From the NCBI GenBank assembly GCA_013398055.1, contig VZRS01001749.1:1-64000 (forward strand): 64,000 nucleotides of DNA, in the 5' to 3' direction. Below, one piece after another: positions 1 through 13,232 of this stretch. Source of the stretch: Ifrita kowaldi. Lineage: Eukaryota > Chordata > Aves > Passeriformes > Cinclosomatidae. Under the pieces are notes generated by a model. That model ran no database searches and had not been told where the DNA came from. It saw only the letters and a program-made list of their open reading frames with translations. Each line of letters opens with the position of its first letter. Within the stretch, counting starts at the first letter, position 1. The position numbers were made by a program, and so were the translations under genes.

Positions 1-110
1 CCCTTTAGGCTCTGGAAGGTTCTTTCAGGTCTCCCTGGATCCTTCTCTTCCCCAGGTGAACACCCCCAGCTCTCCCAGCCTGGCTCCAGAGCAGAGGAGC
101 TCCAACCCTG
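1..110 (-). repeat. CR1 LINE internal 3' fragment, cut by window edge
   Basis: Read on the minus strand this is the CR1 segment that encodes the end of the second open reading frame, with the recognisable 'GGAGCCAGGCTGGGAGAGCT' block followed by 'GTTCACCTGG'. The same block is present at 33.54-33.62, 36.05-36.12 and 58.05-58.10 kb. The copy runs off the left edge of the window. Its inner end stops at TCCAACCCTG, almost the same point at which the copy at 35.69 kb breaks. Confidence 0.9.
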
Positions 111-2166
111 AGCTGAATCCCAGCCCAGGAGAGCCATCAGGAGGATACGCACCACTACTTTCCAACCTTAAGCATGCCACATCTCAGCACCCTAGAAGCA
201 TTTACTAACAGGATGAAAAGGGTGTCAAAAACAAAGTAAAATCTTCCCTGGGGCTTGCGGCGATCTCACTAAAGTGCCTTTGAGCTGAAGAGGCTTCAAA
301 ATGTTTCTTGAATGTGAAGAGCAGAAGGTTGCCAAGCAAAGAGAGGGCTGCACCCTGCACTCTGACATGTGTGAGTGTACTCTGCTGCCGAGACAGCCTC
401 TTATCACCTTGTGGCTGCTGGATTAGATCCAGATCTTGGCTTGCTTTGGCAACGGTGTTCCTGGAAGCGATACTGAGATTCTCTGGCTAACTGCTTCAGC
501 AGACAAGTTTCTTCAAAAGAAAGAAGAGGAGGACAAGGAGACAAAGTAACAGCCTCTTTCACACAAGCTCCCTTTAATCTCACGCTGCCAAACAGCAGCA
601 ACACTTCCACTCCGTTTTCAGCTGGCCATCACTCCTGAATCTCCTGCAGACAGGTGAGCTCAAGGTGTGAGCTCAAGGTGTGAGCTGGGTATCACAGCAG
701 ATCTCTTCTAGTGCTCACAGAGGAGATGTGGCATCTGTTGGGAACTTTGGGAAACATCTGAGAGGCCTTTTTTAAAGTCCCTGCGATGGTGATGTGCAGT
801 TGGTTGCCATCTTCTGGTTGTAGGATGGGCTGCTGGGAAGCAGCTTCATGCAGTGATAACAGGGGTAGAATGAAACAGTGACTCCCCACCTGTCATATTT
901 AGAGCCACACATGTGGGTGTTTTCCAGCCCAAAGTAACCAGAAAGCCTGGCTGAAGCACCCTAAACTGCAGCAGATTATCATTCCAAAGGGAATCCAGCA
1001 CTTCAACCCTGTCATTCTCAAGATCGGGGCCATAATGGCACTTTCTAGACACACAGATACTTCCCATATCCCTCAGTTTCACAGGACAGTAACCAAAAGG
1101 TTCACAAGAACCCAGAATTATTAGGCTTTTGCGTTGGTCTTTTTTGCTGTGATTGGATTACAACCATTCCAGTTGGGTTGGAATGGTTATAATCTGTGGG
1201 AATCAGTTGCCAAAACCAGTACCAGAGCTGACAACTTGTTTGGAAGAATCAAGATGACAAGAGTGATGCCAGAGGTGAGTTCCATGGGATCCACACACAG
1301 GAACAATATTGCCAGAATCTCACCAAGCTGAAAAGAACCTTCCAGGAATGTTTTGTGCTTCCTGCCTACAAGGTCAGGCAGAAAGGGAAAAAGAAATTGC
1401 TGCCCAAAAGCAACTGTGTCTGTCTTTGAAAGCCAGAGAAAACATCCCACCATGAAATGAAAGAACTGATGTTATCACACTCTGAATGCACTGAGGAAAG
1501 GGGATATTATTCCCATGCTACTCTCCATCATTCATGCCCAGCTCTCTCTGCTCAGCTTTTTACATCTTCAGTTCTCCTACAGCACTCCCCTGATCAGTCA
1601 GGCAACCCCAGGTAATCCAAACATCTTCAACAGTCTTGCTTGCTTTTTTAAAATCCAGAAATTCCAGTAAAAACCAGTTTGAACAGCCACTTGCAGCCAT
1701 GCCCGTGGATATGAAGGCACAATTCTTCCCTCAAAGAGGCAGTAAAAGTTTTTAACCTGAAAGTGCTGCTGGCAGAAGTGCAGGCCAGCAGAATCCAACC
1801 TGGCCTAACCACAGCTGGCTCCCCAGGGAGCTCCACTGGGCATGTCCTGCATCTGTGGTTAGAGACAAGCAGCTTTCCCTGCCTTCATTCCCTGCCCTTA
1901 TCTAGATCAGCACATGGATCCTGCCAGAGTCAGCCCAGCTCAGTCAGGTTGTCTTTGGAAAGCCCATAAAAAAGGAAAGTTAAGTCTTATTCTTGCATGA
2001 GACATTGATTTGCTCAAGGAGACCTTCCATGTCGCCCAAAACCACTGTTGAGAAGGGTTGTTTCCATCCTTTTTCCAGTGTCATAGATCCTGGAGGCACC
2101 TTAACCACACTGAGTTTTAGCAGTATTACTTACTGAGTGTTAATAAATTAGCAGGAAGCAGATTAT
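111..2166. other. Single-copy sequence without identifiable gene
   Basis: Apart from a short tandem repeat at 653-688, no repeat family, exon or RNA gene could be recognised. Open frames are all under 90 codons and show no family signature. A/C excess on the + strand is visible in several lines. Confidence 0.5.
653..688. repeat. Short tandem repeat, about 13-bp unit, nearly three copies
   Basis: The unit GTGAGCTCAAGGT is repeated with the last copy ending in GTGAGCTGGG. The copies are almost identical, so this is a recent slippage product or small duplication. No function is suggested. Confidence 0.85.
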
Positions 2167-2220
2167 GATAATAATAATAACAATAACAATAATAATAACA
2201 ACAACAACAATAATAATAAT
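2167..2220. repeat. AAT/AAC trinucleotide microsatellite
   Basis: An interrupted array of AAT and AAC triplets fills the interval. It is likely length-polymorphic. No poly-A-ended retroelement directly in front of it could be identified. Confidence 0.97.
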
Positions 2221-2448
2221 TCAGCAAGTTTCTTCCATGTGATTGAATGGAGTCAGATTTTTCAGTAAGGCTTTGAACAAACCCACCTCTGGTAAGCAGA
2301 ATTCAGGCACAGAGTCTACAAACACATGGCCAGAGCACTCCTTTAGCTCCTGTAAAACACCACACCAACAGAGGAGACACAAAAATGCAACATGGTGTTA
2401 CTCCAAGGCAGCACATTTTGGATTTTCCAGATATTTTCTTTATCACAG

Positions 2449-2596
2449 GTAATTTCCAGCCCGTTACTACACGACATTTATCCCCCTTCTGGACACAATT
2501 TGGTGCAGGCAGATCTGCTGAAATTGCTTTCATGCCAGATGCTTGGTACTTGAAGGGATCAGATCCTCCTTGGGAAGGACAGAGAAGCAGCCTCTG
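2449..2596 (+). other. Weak candidate exon (148 bp)
   Basis: The segment is preceded by a pyrimidine-rich acceptor (TTTCTTTATCACAG) and followed by a GTAGGT donor-like site, and it is open in one frame of about 49 codons with text such as AEIAFMPDAWYLKG. I recognise no protein family. Frames of this size are expected by chance in 64 kb, and the opposite strand is also open here. It lies left of the CpG island on the + strand, so it would not belong to the rightward transcript proposed from that island. Confidence 0.08.
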
Positions 2597-5500
2597 GTAG
2601 GTAACGAAAAAGCCCTGGTAACCACCAGGAAGGAAAGTTTGGAATTTAGTTTTGGTTCCAAATAACATCCAACCTTTTCTGTCTTATTAGGACCAAAATA
2701 CAATTTTTAGCCCATCTCGGAGCCTGAAACAGCTTTTGAGGATCTCATCTCCTCAAGGCGCTTTTTGTTAATCTCTATCCCCTATTTTCTTCCTCTTTTT
2801 CAAGGCTGACATCAAAAACTTTTGTCACATGAAAAGTCACGTTCTTCAGGGTTATATGTGGAACAAAAATATTCCTGACTCTACTCCCAGCACAACTCAC
2901 AGGCTCCCTACCATCCACCCTGCCTTCTCTCCTGTCCCAAAGCTAGTGGTCTCAGCCAGCTTCAGACTGACAGAATTAAAGATTGAATCCAATTCTTAAT
3001 AATTACAGTGCACCTGCCAACTAATAACGAATGAGCAATTACATCTAGTGGCAGAAGTCTCCTAACCTCATCTCAAGGGAGTTCAAAATGATTAAAAGTA
3101 GATCGCAGCACATTTCAATGCCTCTCCAGGACTGAAGTTTTACAACGGAGTGCTGTAACAGGAATGTCCACCCCACATGATAAAACGCCCCCCTTTGACT
3201 CCTTCCCTTGCCTTTTTCCAGCATGGGTCAAAGAATTTACCATTGCAAGCACTTACAGTGGTCAAGGTGAAGTTAAGAGACGGTGCCTTTGAATTTTTAA
3301 CACAATTTCCATTGCCACTGTGTGAGTTTGGAGGTTTCTCCTGAGCACACGCTGCAGCAACAGCATCCCAGAAATTTCAATACATTCCAAGTAAAACTAC
3401 GGTGACAGTCTGTCCATTCTTTAGAGCCCAAAGCTCTGACACCAAAGCTGGGGTTCAGGAGACACAAATTCCAGGGAATTCAAACTGAGCAACTCCACTG
3501 CTGCCCCCGAGCCTCTGCAGCCCTGCGACTGCCAGTTAGCAAGTGCTCTGAATAGAGCTGTTACTATTTTACCAACAGAAATGCTGCCTGCACAGTTTCT
3601 TTCGTCTCCAATGAGAAGAAAAATCAGGTCTTTAATCTATGATCTTCAGCTCCCTTGTCTGTAAAAATCAAATCAATCCATTTTGTCCACCTCAAAGTCC
3701 CCTACAAAAGCAACTATTATCACTGTTTCCTTTAATGTTCACATAGTCAGAGAACAGTCTATTAAGCATTTTCTCCACTGGTACCTAGTGCTGCCCACAT
3801 TTGAAATGTATCTGCCTATTTTACTAACATCTGACATATTTTTGTGTTCATTGTTCCCCTATGGCAGATCAAGCTGGACGCTGCAGTGCCAAGTTTTGGT
3901 TGAAGCCTCAGATAAATTCTGCCTCCAAAACTGATGTAATGAAAAGAGGGGGAAAAAAGAGCAATTCTGTGTCTCTCATGTCACTGAGGAAGTTCTGTGT
4001 CTTAGAATTAGGAAGCTGGAGATAATATCCTCCCTGCTATGTCTAGCAGCAGAACACATGTTGATTTAAGAGGCCAAAGCCACGCTTTTTCTCTCTGAGA
4101 GACCTCCCATAGGTAAAGCATTGCCTTTCTCATAGTTCTGCCTGAAAAAGGGTACGATACCAACCTCATTTACAGGCATGCTCTGAAGCCCCAGTGTCAG
4201 AAAAGTGAGACTGTAGAATAAAAGGCACTCTAAGAAGGCAAAGCACTATTATTTATGGAGCTCCATGAAATACAAAAATATTCACACTGATGACTTGTGC
4301 ATTTTAAGAGGATTTTTTTATAATCTAGGCTACCTCTGAAGCCTGAGAGTTGCTATTAGCATTTTGTTTCAAAATGTTCTGCTCTGCAAGGACATCCTGG
4401 CTGGTAAAGGTACACAGAGAAACCTTTGGGATGAGTCAGCGTGGAACACTGCTCCTGCAGCACAAGCTCCCAACCTGGCAGGTAGCTTTTTGCATGGCAA
4501 GAAAATTCCAACCATCACCACAGTACCTTGTCCAGAAACGTGCTTCCATCTTTCAAAATCCAACCGGGAAGTTTGGACAGCCTGGGGCTGCGGAAAGAAA
4601 GAAGAAAAATTATTGCAGTACGAACTGAATTATTATCAGTGGCTAAGCACAGACCTTCTACTTGGTGTCATACAGGCAGAGAACACCATTTCTGTCTCAG
4701 GGAAGTAACAGTCCCAATAAAACAGACAGACAGTTTCACTGTGGTTAAGTGTTCACCAAAATGACTTTTACAAATCATGATTATGACACTTATAAGTAAA
4801 AAGAAATAAGAGGACGAGGCATGCAGGGAATTTTTAGTCATTTATGGTGAGGATTTCAAAAAGGCTCAGTGCTGCTGAGTTCCCTGTGGTGAAACTGGAT
4901 GAACAAACAGAAGTTAGGGCAGCAACAAACTGTGCTCGAAACAACACAAAAGCACCATAAAACTGTTCTGGGACAGAGGACAACAGACAAATATTCCCAT
5001 TAGCAGTGGCAGGGAAAGACTGATGCTCTGGACGAAGTCATTTATAGACACAGGTTGGGGTTTTATACCCACATAAACCATGGTTTCGTGCCTGGGTGTC
5101 ACCCTGAAGACCCACACCAACAGCTGTACAGGGCACAGGGGCAAAGAGGCTTTGCTGTGAACTGCATGTTCTAAGCAACAGCAGAGCCCCTTTTTTCATT
5201 GTTTCAAATGCTAATAAAGGAATTTAAAGGCGGACAATGCAATTCTGAGTTTAGAGCAGTAATGGCTGCAGCATTTGTTGCTACCATGACTGAGAGACTT
5301 ATTTATATTTCACAGTGACATCTGGTTTTTGTGGGAGCCTAGAGCTTAGCTCTAATACCATTGCCTGCCCAGACTCAAGCCTGTCTACACAAATAAAAAA
5401 ACATTGAGTAAACAAGAGAATTGAACCCACCTGGAACCAAACCCTGCAACAACCTCAGATTTGGACACAGAACCTGGTTGCAATGCATTTTGCAAGTGCT

Positions 5501-5984
5501 GTGCACTAAGCTCTACAGTTGATACCCTTAAAGGGCTTTCAAATTCAACATCTTGAAAATAGGAAGTGATTCAGGGGCTCAGAGGAATGCTATGTTCAGA
5601 CTCACAGCAGTATAAAAGAACAAATTCTGACATCCCAGTAAGTCACAAGGAAGGAAAAAGGGGAAATCCAAGACTCAAGCAATGAAGATAGAAGGTAAGA
5701 GGTGAGAGCAGAAGGATCTGTCATGGAGAAGCTGTGCCAGAGAAGTGCAATTCCCTTTTGAGGATAAAGAGCAAGTCTGAAGAAGTCTGATGATAGAAAA
5801 GATGAAGTGGCTAAATGTGCTCCCCAGTGACATGTTCAAAAGCACAATTTAGGAGCAGTAAGATGGAGACTGAGGGGGGCTGAGTAGAATTGGTGCAGTG
5901 AGACTACAAGAGTTATGGAAAAAGCAAGAACAAACCACTCTGATATGCAACAACTCTGATAGATATAGGAGGAGAGGACAGGAA
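2597..5984. other. Single-copy sequence, nothing recognised
   Basis: No CR1, SINE or coding signature was found. The longest open frame (4364-4708, 114 codons) has no recognisable motif and overlaps other open frames on both strands, which argues for chance. Confidence 0.45.
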
Positions 5985-6065
5985 CCTTGGCTGGAAGGGA
6001 CACCTGGAGGGCTGCAGTCCAGTGTCTCCAAGCCAGCACAAGATCAGGTCAGTCTGGCTTGTGCC
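5985..6065 (-). repeat. Degraded CR1 3' end
   Basis: The + strand text 'GGCTGGAAGGGACACCTGGA' followed by 'GGGCTGCAGTCCAG' resembles the reverse complement of an older CR1 subfamily 3' end. The octamer tail is no longer clear, so the boundaries are approximate. Confidence 0.4.
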
Positions 6066-9016
6066 TTGCAAATCCCTGGATCCATCTGCGGTTTCAGCAG
6101 CACGAGGCAGAGCAGAATAAACTTTACTTGTTCTACTCTCCATAATTTAACCTAGCAAAGGTTTTGCTTTATTCATGATGAAAGAGCACTGAACTTGTAC
6201 CAAACTGGCATCCACTGAGGAGTGAAGAGTCAAGGGAGGCAAAATGAGCAGGTGTGTCTTGTGTGTGGCTGAAAGCAGAACAACAACACAGGACAGAAAG
6301 GACTCTTTACCTTGAAGCCAAGAAGCAACACAGCTCCTCCTGACATAGTTTTGACATTGTAATAGAGTGATTGATTAATCCAAAATAGCTGGAACTATCC
6401 CATAAATAATGTGAACAAGTGTGTCATGGCTAGACAGGAAAGGTTAAGAGCTTCCCACATGTTCATTTTACCGTTTTGCATTTGACTTTGGTACAGGGGA
6501 GAAAACTCCAGTTGACAAACCTCCTTTAAAGTACAGGAGCATAAAGACTTGGGCAGCTGCAGGTGCTCTGCACATGCTCCATGGGCTGGTGAGAACAGGG
6601 ACTGCCATGTCCAGGGCAAGGAGGAATCTAAATACCTTTGCAGTGGCATTTTTTTGAAGAGCAAAGAACTCTAAAAAATGTCCAGTCCCTTTAATGCCAC
6701 AAACACTGCAGCACTTTCCTCTCTTATAGATTAAAGTACAGGCTCTCAAAATGTTTGCTCAAGGAGGGTCCCATGCCAGGTATGACACAGGACTGAGCTG
6801 TGTGGCAAAGATCCTCTCTAATACCACATCTTTGGGAAACTGTGCAGACCACATAGTGAGATTTGCAGAATCCAAAGGGTTTATGGATCCTGCTGGGATC
6901 TCTGGATTAAAGACAGCAGAGAGAAGCATGGCTCCTTTTAGGTTAAGGTCTCACTCAGGTCCATCTCCAGTGAGCACATCTGGTTCTGAGAGGACACAGC
7001 TGGGGAGAATCTCAAATCTGACAGAGCTGTGTTCAGATTCCTCAGGCAGTCAGTCCTTCCTGTCACCTTACCTGGCAACTGATGACAATGTCAGCTCTCT
7101 GTCACCTCATGTTATGTTAATAACACCCATTTGAATTTCAGAGGTGTTTGGACATCATGGTAATGGACCCCTAATCTCTAATGGTACAACTATGAGTACT
7201 GCAGAGATAAGGACTTTCCAGTGGCAGCCACGTTCCTCCTCACATTTCTGACTTATTTCCACAACTCTCTGCAGGACACCTGGTTTGTAGAGGAGATCAA
7301 TTACTTGCCCAAGTCCACGTGCTCAGGCCAATCCTTGCTCTACGGGGTGTTCAGTCACCTCACCGACAAGATTGATTGGATTTAAATCCAAGTGTTTGCT
7401 CCGACTCCACTGGGCCATCAGGGGTCAAATCTGACATCCTTTCTTATTGAGTTTGAGTCATTTTAGTGCCGACATTCTGGAGGTGCTTGGGGAATTCCAG
7501 GTTGTGACCTGCAATTTGGCTGTTCATTCCCAGGGTCTGCTATCAGCAGACAAGGCTGCCATATCCCAGGGGAAGGCTGATTCCTGCCACTCTAAAGAAC
7601 CTCTTAAGCTTTTGTTCAATCACCTCATCTTGCTACTTGTTCCTCTCTCAATTTCCTTTTCTTTGGGGGGTGTGGGAGAAAGCAAATGCGAGGCAATTCT
7701 GTCTGTACCTGGACTTCCAAAATTTGCTGGATCTGTTCAAAATCTATTACTGCACCAATTGTTGCAGTCAGCAATCGCTATGGAATGGGACAGAAATTGA
7801 CTTTCACACTGATCCCTCTGAGGGCATCTGTTGCCTTTCTACAGCAGATCCTGAACTCCACGTTCTTGCAGAACAATGCACACATTGTCTATTCCTTTCC
7901 TCTCCTCTCCAAAAAATAACAAATCATAGGAAGTGCTGGACAAACTGCTTTAACCTCACTAGGTCAATTAGGAAACTCCCTTTTCCAATCGTATTTTCCC
8001 CCTCTCAATCAAGCCTTCCCTGAACTCAGAATGTTCCTCACTTGTTTCCTTGTGGATCAAAGTTACTAAATGGCTTTTGAGAAAACTCCTACTGCTTCCC
8101 ATCACTAAGAGTGACTCATTCCCACCTTTTCAACTGCTAATTTTCGTCATTTATTCCATTTACACAAGTCATGTCACCCTAACTGAATATCCAAATTAGT
8201 CTAAAAACCTGGGGAAATACAACTTTGTAGCAGGGCATAGAAAGGAAAGTCTTGATCTCTGGACTCTGTTCCAGACTCTGTTTTGATTTCTTTGCTGTTC
8301 CAATCCCATACCCAGCTGCACTGCCCTTTTATTTATTTAACTTTTAAAACAGAACAATTATGCCACGCAGGCAACTAACAAGGGCTGCTAAGTGCCATTT
8401 TTCTTTGCATTAGTCCGTGCTCTGAAGAACATCCTGAGAAGATGGTGGTTAAACAGGACCTGCTGGGCTCCACGCACTCCATCTCAGTTACCCATTTATC
8501 TCATCTTGCATGAAGAAGCCAGAAAGATGACAGATATGTGACCTCACTTGTGCTGAGCAGTTGCAGCAATACTTTACTGAAGCTTAGAATAAATTATCTA
8601 GAAAAACCAATCAATAAATCCATAAAATGTCTTCCGTCTACTGAGCCAAAGGACGTTATTTTGATAAAGAGAATTTTTAAGTGAACAAAGTCTATTTATG
8701 ATATCAGATGATGCTGTTCATTTGTACCCATCCCCTCCCTCCTTCCAATACACCATTTCAGGCAGAGCACTCCAACTGCAACCCAAGAAGACACAGACTA
8801 AGTGCTGACAGGCCACAGAACTCACCTCTGGACCAGAGGCAGCGGGAGGAAATTGAGGGTAGACGTCATATCCAGCCCACAGTCCAGCATGATGGTGGTG
8901 GATTTGAACTTGAGCACGTTGCATGGCAAGGTTGGATGTCCTGACAGGCAGTACTGGAAGAAGAATGAGGAGGAGTTACTCAGGACCTTTACCAGCATGA
9001 CCTTTCCCTGTGTGCA
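6066..9016. other. Single-copy sequence, several overlapping weak open frames
   Basis: Overlapping frames of 77 to 128 codons lie at 6751-7134 and 7447-8023 on the + strand. None shows a domain or a convincing splice context. The stretch 7250-7930 has unusually open frames in two phases and could be a decayed, unrecognised repeat. Nothing else was identified. Confidence 0.4.
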
Positions 9017-9522
9017 GGGCACTGGTGAAGCTGCACCTTGAATCCTGTGTCCAGTTCTGGGCCCCTCACTGCAAGGACATTGAGGGGCTGGAGCATGTCC
9101 AGGGAAGGGAATGGAGATGGGGAAGAGGCTGGAGCAGCAGCAACAGCTGAGGGAGCTGGGAAAGGGGTTCAGCCTGGAGAAAAGGAGGCTCAGGGGGGAC
9201 CTTCTGGCTCTGCACAACTCCCTGACAGGAGGGGGCAGCTGGGGGGAGTCAGGGTCTGCTCCCAGGGAACAAGGGACACAAGGAAATGGCCACAAGTTGT
9301 ACCAGGGGAGGACAGGTTGGATATTAGGAACAATTTCTTAAAAACAGGCATCGGAAGGGGCTGTCCAGGGAGGTTTGGAGTCCCCACCCCTGGAGGTGTC
9401 CAGGGAACGCCTGGATGTGGCACTCAGAGCTCTGGGCTGGTGACAAGGCCATGATGGGTCACAGCTTGTACTTGATGATCTTGGAGGTCTTTTGCAACCT
9501 AAATGGTTCTGTGATTCTGTGA
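9017..9522 (+). repeat. CR1 LINE, 5'-truncated, 3' end intact
   Basis: The copy begins in the last part of the CR1 second reading frame (TGTCCAGTTCTGGGCCCCTC is a diagnostic block). It continues through the 3' untranslated region ('CTGGATGTGGCACTCAGAGC', 'CTTGGAGGTCTTTTGCAACC') and ends with GGTTCTGTGATTCTGTGA. Frames of 138 codons (+) and 157 codons (-) here are carried by the repeat and are not genes. This is the longest plus-strand, single-insertion CR1 copy left of the CpG island. Confidence 0.96.
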
Positions 9523-11968
9523 ACAGAGTGAAAGCACCCCTGCCCCAACAAACTGCCTTTCCCCCTCATCTTAAAGCACGGTTCCTTACACACCAAAATA
9601 AAACATGATTTCCCATGAATCTGTGTCCCACAGCTGAGTGTGTTCATTGAGATTTCCCCATGTCAGGGTACTAAGGGGCAGATTTTCTTCACACAGTTTT
9701 TCTGATCCCAAGTGTTCAGCGAAGGCAAAGTTCTTTTCTCTGATTTAGGACATGTGGGATCTCTTTTTTTCCTGCAATCACCTCTTTCTCCCAAAAACCC
9801 AGGAAATCGGCTTCTTCCAAACTCAGTCCTACTGGCAAAACTTGGCTAGAAAATTTGAAAACAACTTGGGGTGGACAGGGAGGCAGAGAAGCCCTGCAGG
9901 AAGACAAGTTTTATTTTGGTAAGAAACCTGCCCAAACAACTCCTGCACAGGTGCAGAAGCTCTGGGGCAAGTTCTCACCTGCTTTTTGTCTTGCTGAACA
10001 CAAACAGGAAGCAGGAGGGACTGGGCAACCCCACCTGAATGGAAGGGTTTGTGTATCCAAATCCCGAAGGCTTTGCAAGCTTAATGAGCCGGTGAGCAGG
10101 TGATGTAGGGGGCACTTGAGCATCATTGAGATGCGGCCACCTCCTGTCTGGAGTGACAAACATTTAACAAGGCACGGGAGCTTTGAGTAAGAAGAGAACA
10201 GAAAGGTCGGCTTTAAAATGTGGGATTAGAGACAAATGTCTGAGTAGAGCTCGGCCACCTCCGCAGGAGAGTTCCTCGGCTCCGAGGAGGGATTTTGCAT
10301 CTCCAGTCTCCCAAGTCTGGGCATCTGGCAGCACAGCCACGCTCAGGTGGTCAAATTTGAGCTTTTAAATTCAAGTTTTAGTCAATTAAGATGAAAAATC
10401 CCACTTGTTTGGCAGTGCACTGCACTAAAAACAGACTCAGTCCTTTTCTAAGTCATTTATCCCTTAAGCTTGTGTTCTATACTTCCCTCTACCAAGAGGA
10501 AAAAAAGGAGATTAATCATTTAATTTTCTACCTCTGCTCACAATATGTGAACACAGGACTGCAACTGTCTGCATTAACAGCCCTCAAGGAGTCTATTTAC
10601 ATACATTCCTCAAAAACCTGCTTTAAACTATATTTAAACAGTAAAATCTACTAAGCCCCAAATATTAAATTTAAAATATCACAGAGAGTTTTGTTTTAAA
10701 TTCTCAAAGCCTTAATTATTAAGGAGTTACATCACATTTTGCCTTTCTTTTAGTAAAGTTTAAAAAAATATGTAAAGCCAAGCTGGTGAAGGAGTGAGGA
10801 ATTCAGTTGGTTTATTCACAAATGTAACACACTCATGTGAAATTAAGTTCTCACCAGACCAGAACTTTGACAAATGAAGCTATAAATTGAAGTAAATAGA
10901 AAGAAATGAAGGGAAAAATAAGTTCTATTTTTGTAGCTTTTAAACTATTGGTAATTAAAAAAGGCAATGAAATATCACCACTTTTATCAGCAAAACATTT
11001 TCCTGCCTTTTTTTATAATCATGAGTAGGATCACGACCCTGACATCTATGAGCTAACTGGAAAATCTTCCTTTTTTTCCTTCTTTAAAAGCAGCTAAAAT
11101 CATCTCTCTCCGTGGCTGTCATGCTGTGGTAAATGCATTCCTGGGAGTCAATGGGTTCTTTCTACCAGATTCAAACAAAGTGACAGAAAAATAAAAAAAG
11201 CAATTCTAAATTTCTATACAGCTGTTTGTACAGCTGACATTGCTGGGCCTGCACCTCTGCTAGAATTTTAGATTAGGAATCCAGGAATGGGAGTGTTTGC
11301 TCTATGTGTGCCTCTAAACATTATAAATGTGATCATTTCCACACAGTTTATACTTGTTACTGTTTGAAACAGATCCAGAGATTCCAGCCATGTTCCTGAC
11401 TGGACTAAAATGCAAGATTTTTGCTGCAAGATTTGCTTGCTTCCAACTTTATTCCCATATGGCTAAAGGCTGGCGCAGCCAACACACAAAGGTGCCTCAT
11501 CTCCTAACTCCAAAAGTCATGTAAAAAAGACACAAAACACACGAAAGGCATAGATATGCCCAGCCCAGCTCACAGTTTTCCTGGCAGGATTTGTGAATTG
11601 GAGAAGGTTTGACAGTGGGGCACAAAGGGCCCAAGGTGAGGGGCTGATTCCAGATGCTCAGGGCCTGGGAGAGGCAGGTCCTCCACACACATCCCATTCC
11701 CATGGAGCATCTCATGGATGGCACAGTGACAGAGGAGAGAGAGATGGTGGCTCAGACTCGCAGCTCCAAAATATTCAGAGCTGTGCAGGTTAAAGGCAGA
11801 GCTTGGAATACCAAGTGAAGGCAACAAATCCTGCAGTGCATTCCTCCAGTATTAGTATCACATGCCAGCTTAAAATCTGGGGGGAAATTAGCACCGAGAT
11901 TTGCCTGAGTGAAAGCACCATTTGAATTTGTGGGACATTTTCACTGGATTCTGAATCAAGCCTGGACT
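9523..11968. other. Single-copy, AT-rich in its centre
   Basis: The part from about 10.38 to 11.3 kb is markedly A/T-rich with many TTTAAA and AATTAA words and no repeat signature. It could be a conserved noncoding or untranslated segment but no coding frame or polyadenylation context decides this. A small GC-richer patch lies at 10.24-10.34 kb. Confidence 0.4.
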
Positions 11969-12050
11969 CAGAATCCCAGAATGGTTTGGGCTGGAAGGGA
12001 CCTTAAAGCTCATCTCATCCCAACCCCTCTGCCACAGACAGGGAACATTC
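11969..12050 (-). repeat. CR1 3'-end fragment
   Basis: The + strand reads 'AGAATCCCAGAATGG', then 'GGGCTGGAAGGGACCTTAAA' and 'GCTCATCT', the reverse complement of the CR1 tail. The body is lost after about 80 bp, so this is a very short 5'-truncated insertion. Confidence 0.88.
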
Positions 12051-12989
12051 CTCTAGTCCCTCACCTCTGCCCTGTTCTCCCAGATTCAACCCAAATCTGT
12101 GAGAAAAGAGGATGAAAAGGATCCGACTCCTCTCCCCATAACCCCAAGATTCAGACACATCTCCAGAAAAATATAAGGTGAAGAATCTGATCTTATAATT
12201 CTCTGTCCCTAAATTTACACACAGGTCTAAAAATGCTGTGATACAGACTTCAGACAGTTTGTATTTCCCCTCCCTACCCCTTCCCTCCCTCTGTCCCTAT
12301 GCAAAACTCTAAACACTATAAGAGCTCTGCATTTCCACTGGGGTCTTTATTTAAATATCTCCCAGTTTGCTTTTCCCCCTGAATTCTATCAGCCTCTACA
12401 ATCACACCCAGAAGTGCTTGACTTTGCAGTGTTTGTCCCACTGGTAATATTCATCCCCACACAGATCCGTATCGCACAGGTAAGCTTAAGCAGGATCAAG
12501 CTCCTTGAACACCTGCCCCTGGAATTAATGGCACACACTTCCATGGAGAGCAATTTCCTAAAAGTCCTAAAACAGCCCAGAATCCACATTTACTTCTATG
12601 AAGCTTTGTTACATCACACTGCTCATTCTCAAAACCAAGAGACAATCTTAAATTGAATAATGGTGCCACTTCAGATTAAATAAATCAAATGTTATACTCA
12701 GGTATGTTGAAAACTGCTTGGGTTTTCACCTCCTGACCGAGAACTGCAGCACATAATGTGAAACAGAAATTCTTCCTGGAAAACAAAGTGGTGCCTGAAT
12801 CCAAGGTCTCCAGGAAAGTTAAATAGTTCAAGAGGGAGATCTAGAGAGGAGACCAATATCATGGGTCATGTACTTCCTGACAGAAGACTGCAATATCAGA
12901 ACCAAAATCCCCGTCAGAAGCAAGGTGCATCCTTGGCAAAGCTGTTACAGACTGATTTTTTTTTATTAGTATTTCCCTGTATTACCACA
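12051..12989. other. Single-copy sequence left of the CpG island
   Basis: No repeat or gene was recognised. A T-run at 12.957-12.963 kb and ordinary unique sequence lead into the GC-rich flank. Confidence 0.4.
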
Positions 12990-13232
12990 CTGCGGATGGA
13001 AAACGTCTTTATTACAAACCACGGGGATTTATTCACGTTCCTAGCGGAGCCCAGCAGAAGACACACGTGCAGCGGGCAAGCTCCACGCCAGACTCATGTT
13101 TAAGACTAGGAAGGCTGAGAAACATTTTCTCTTCCTCCTCCCGAATCCTACTGAGGTTTGATCCCATTCAACATCTCAAACCTGGACAACGGCCCCCCCC
13201 CCCTCCTTATCCCCCCACTCAGGGCCGACCCC

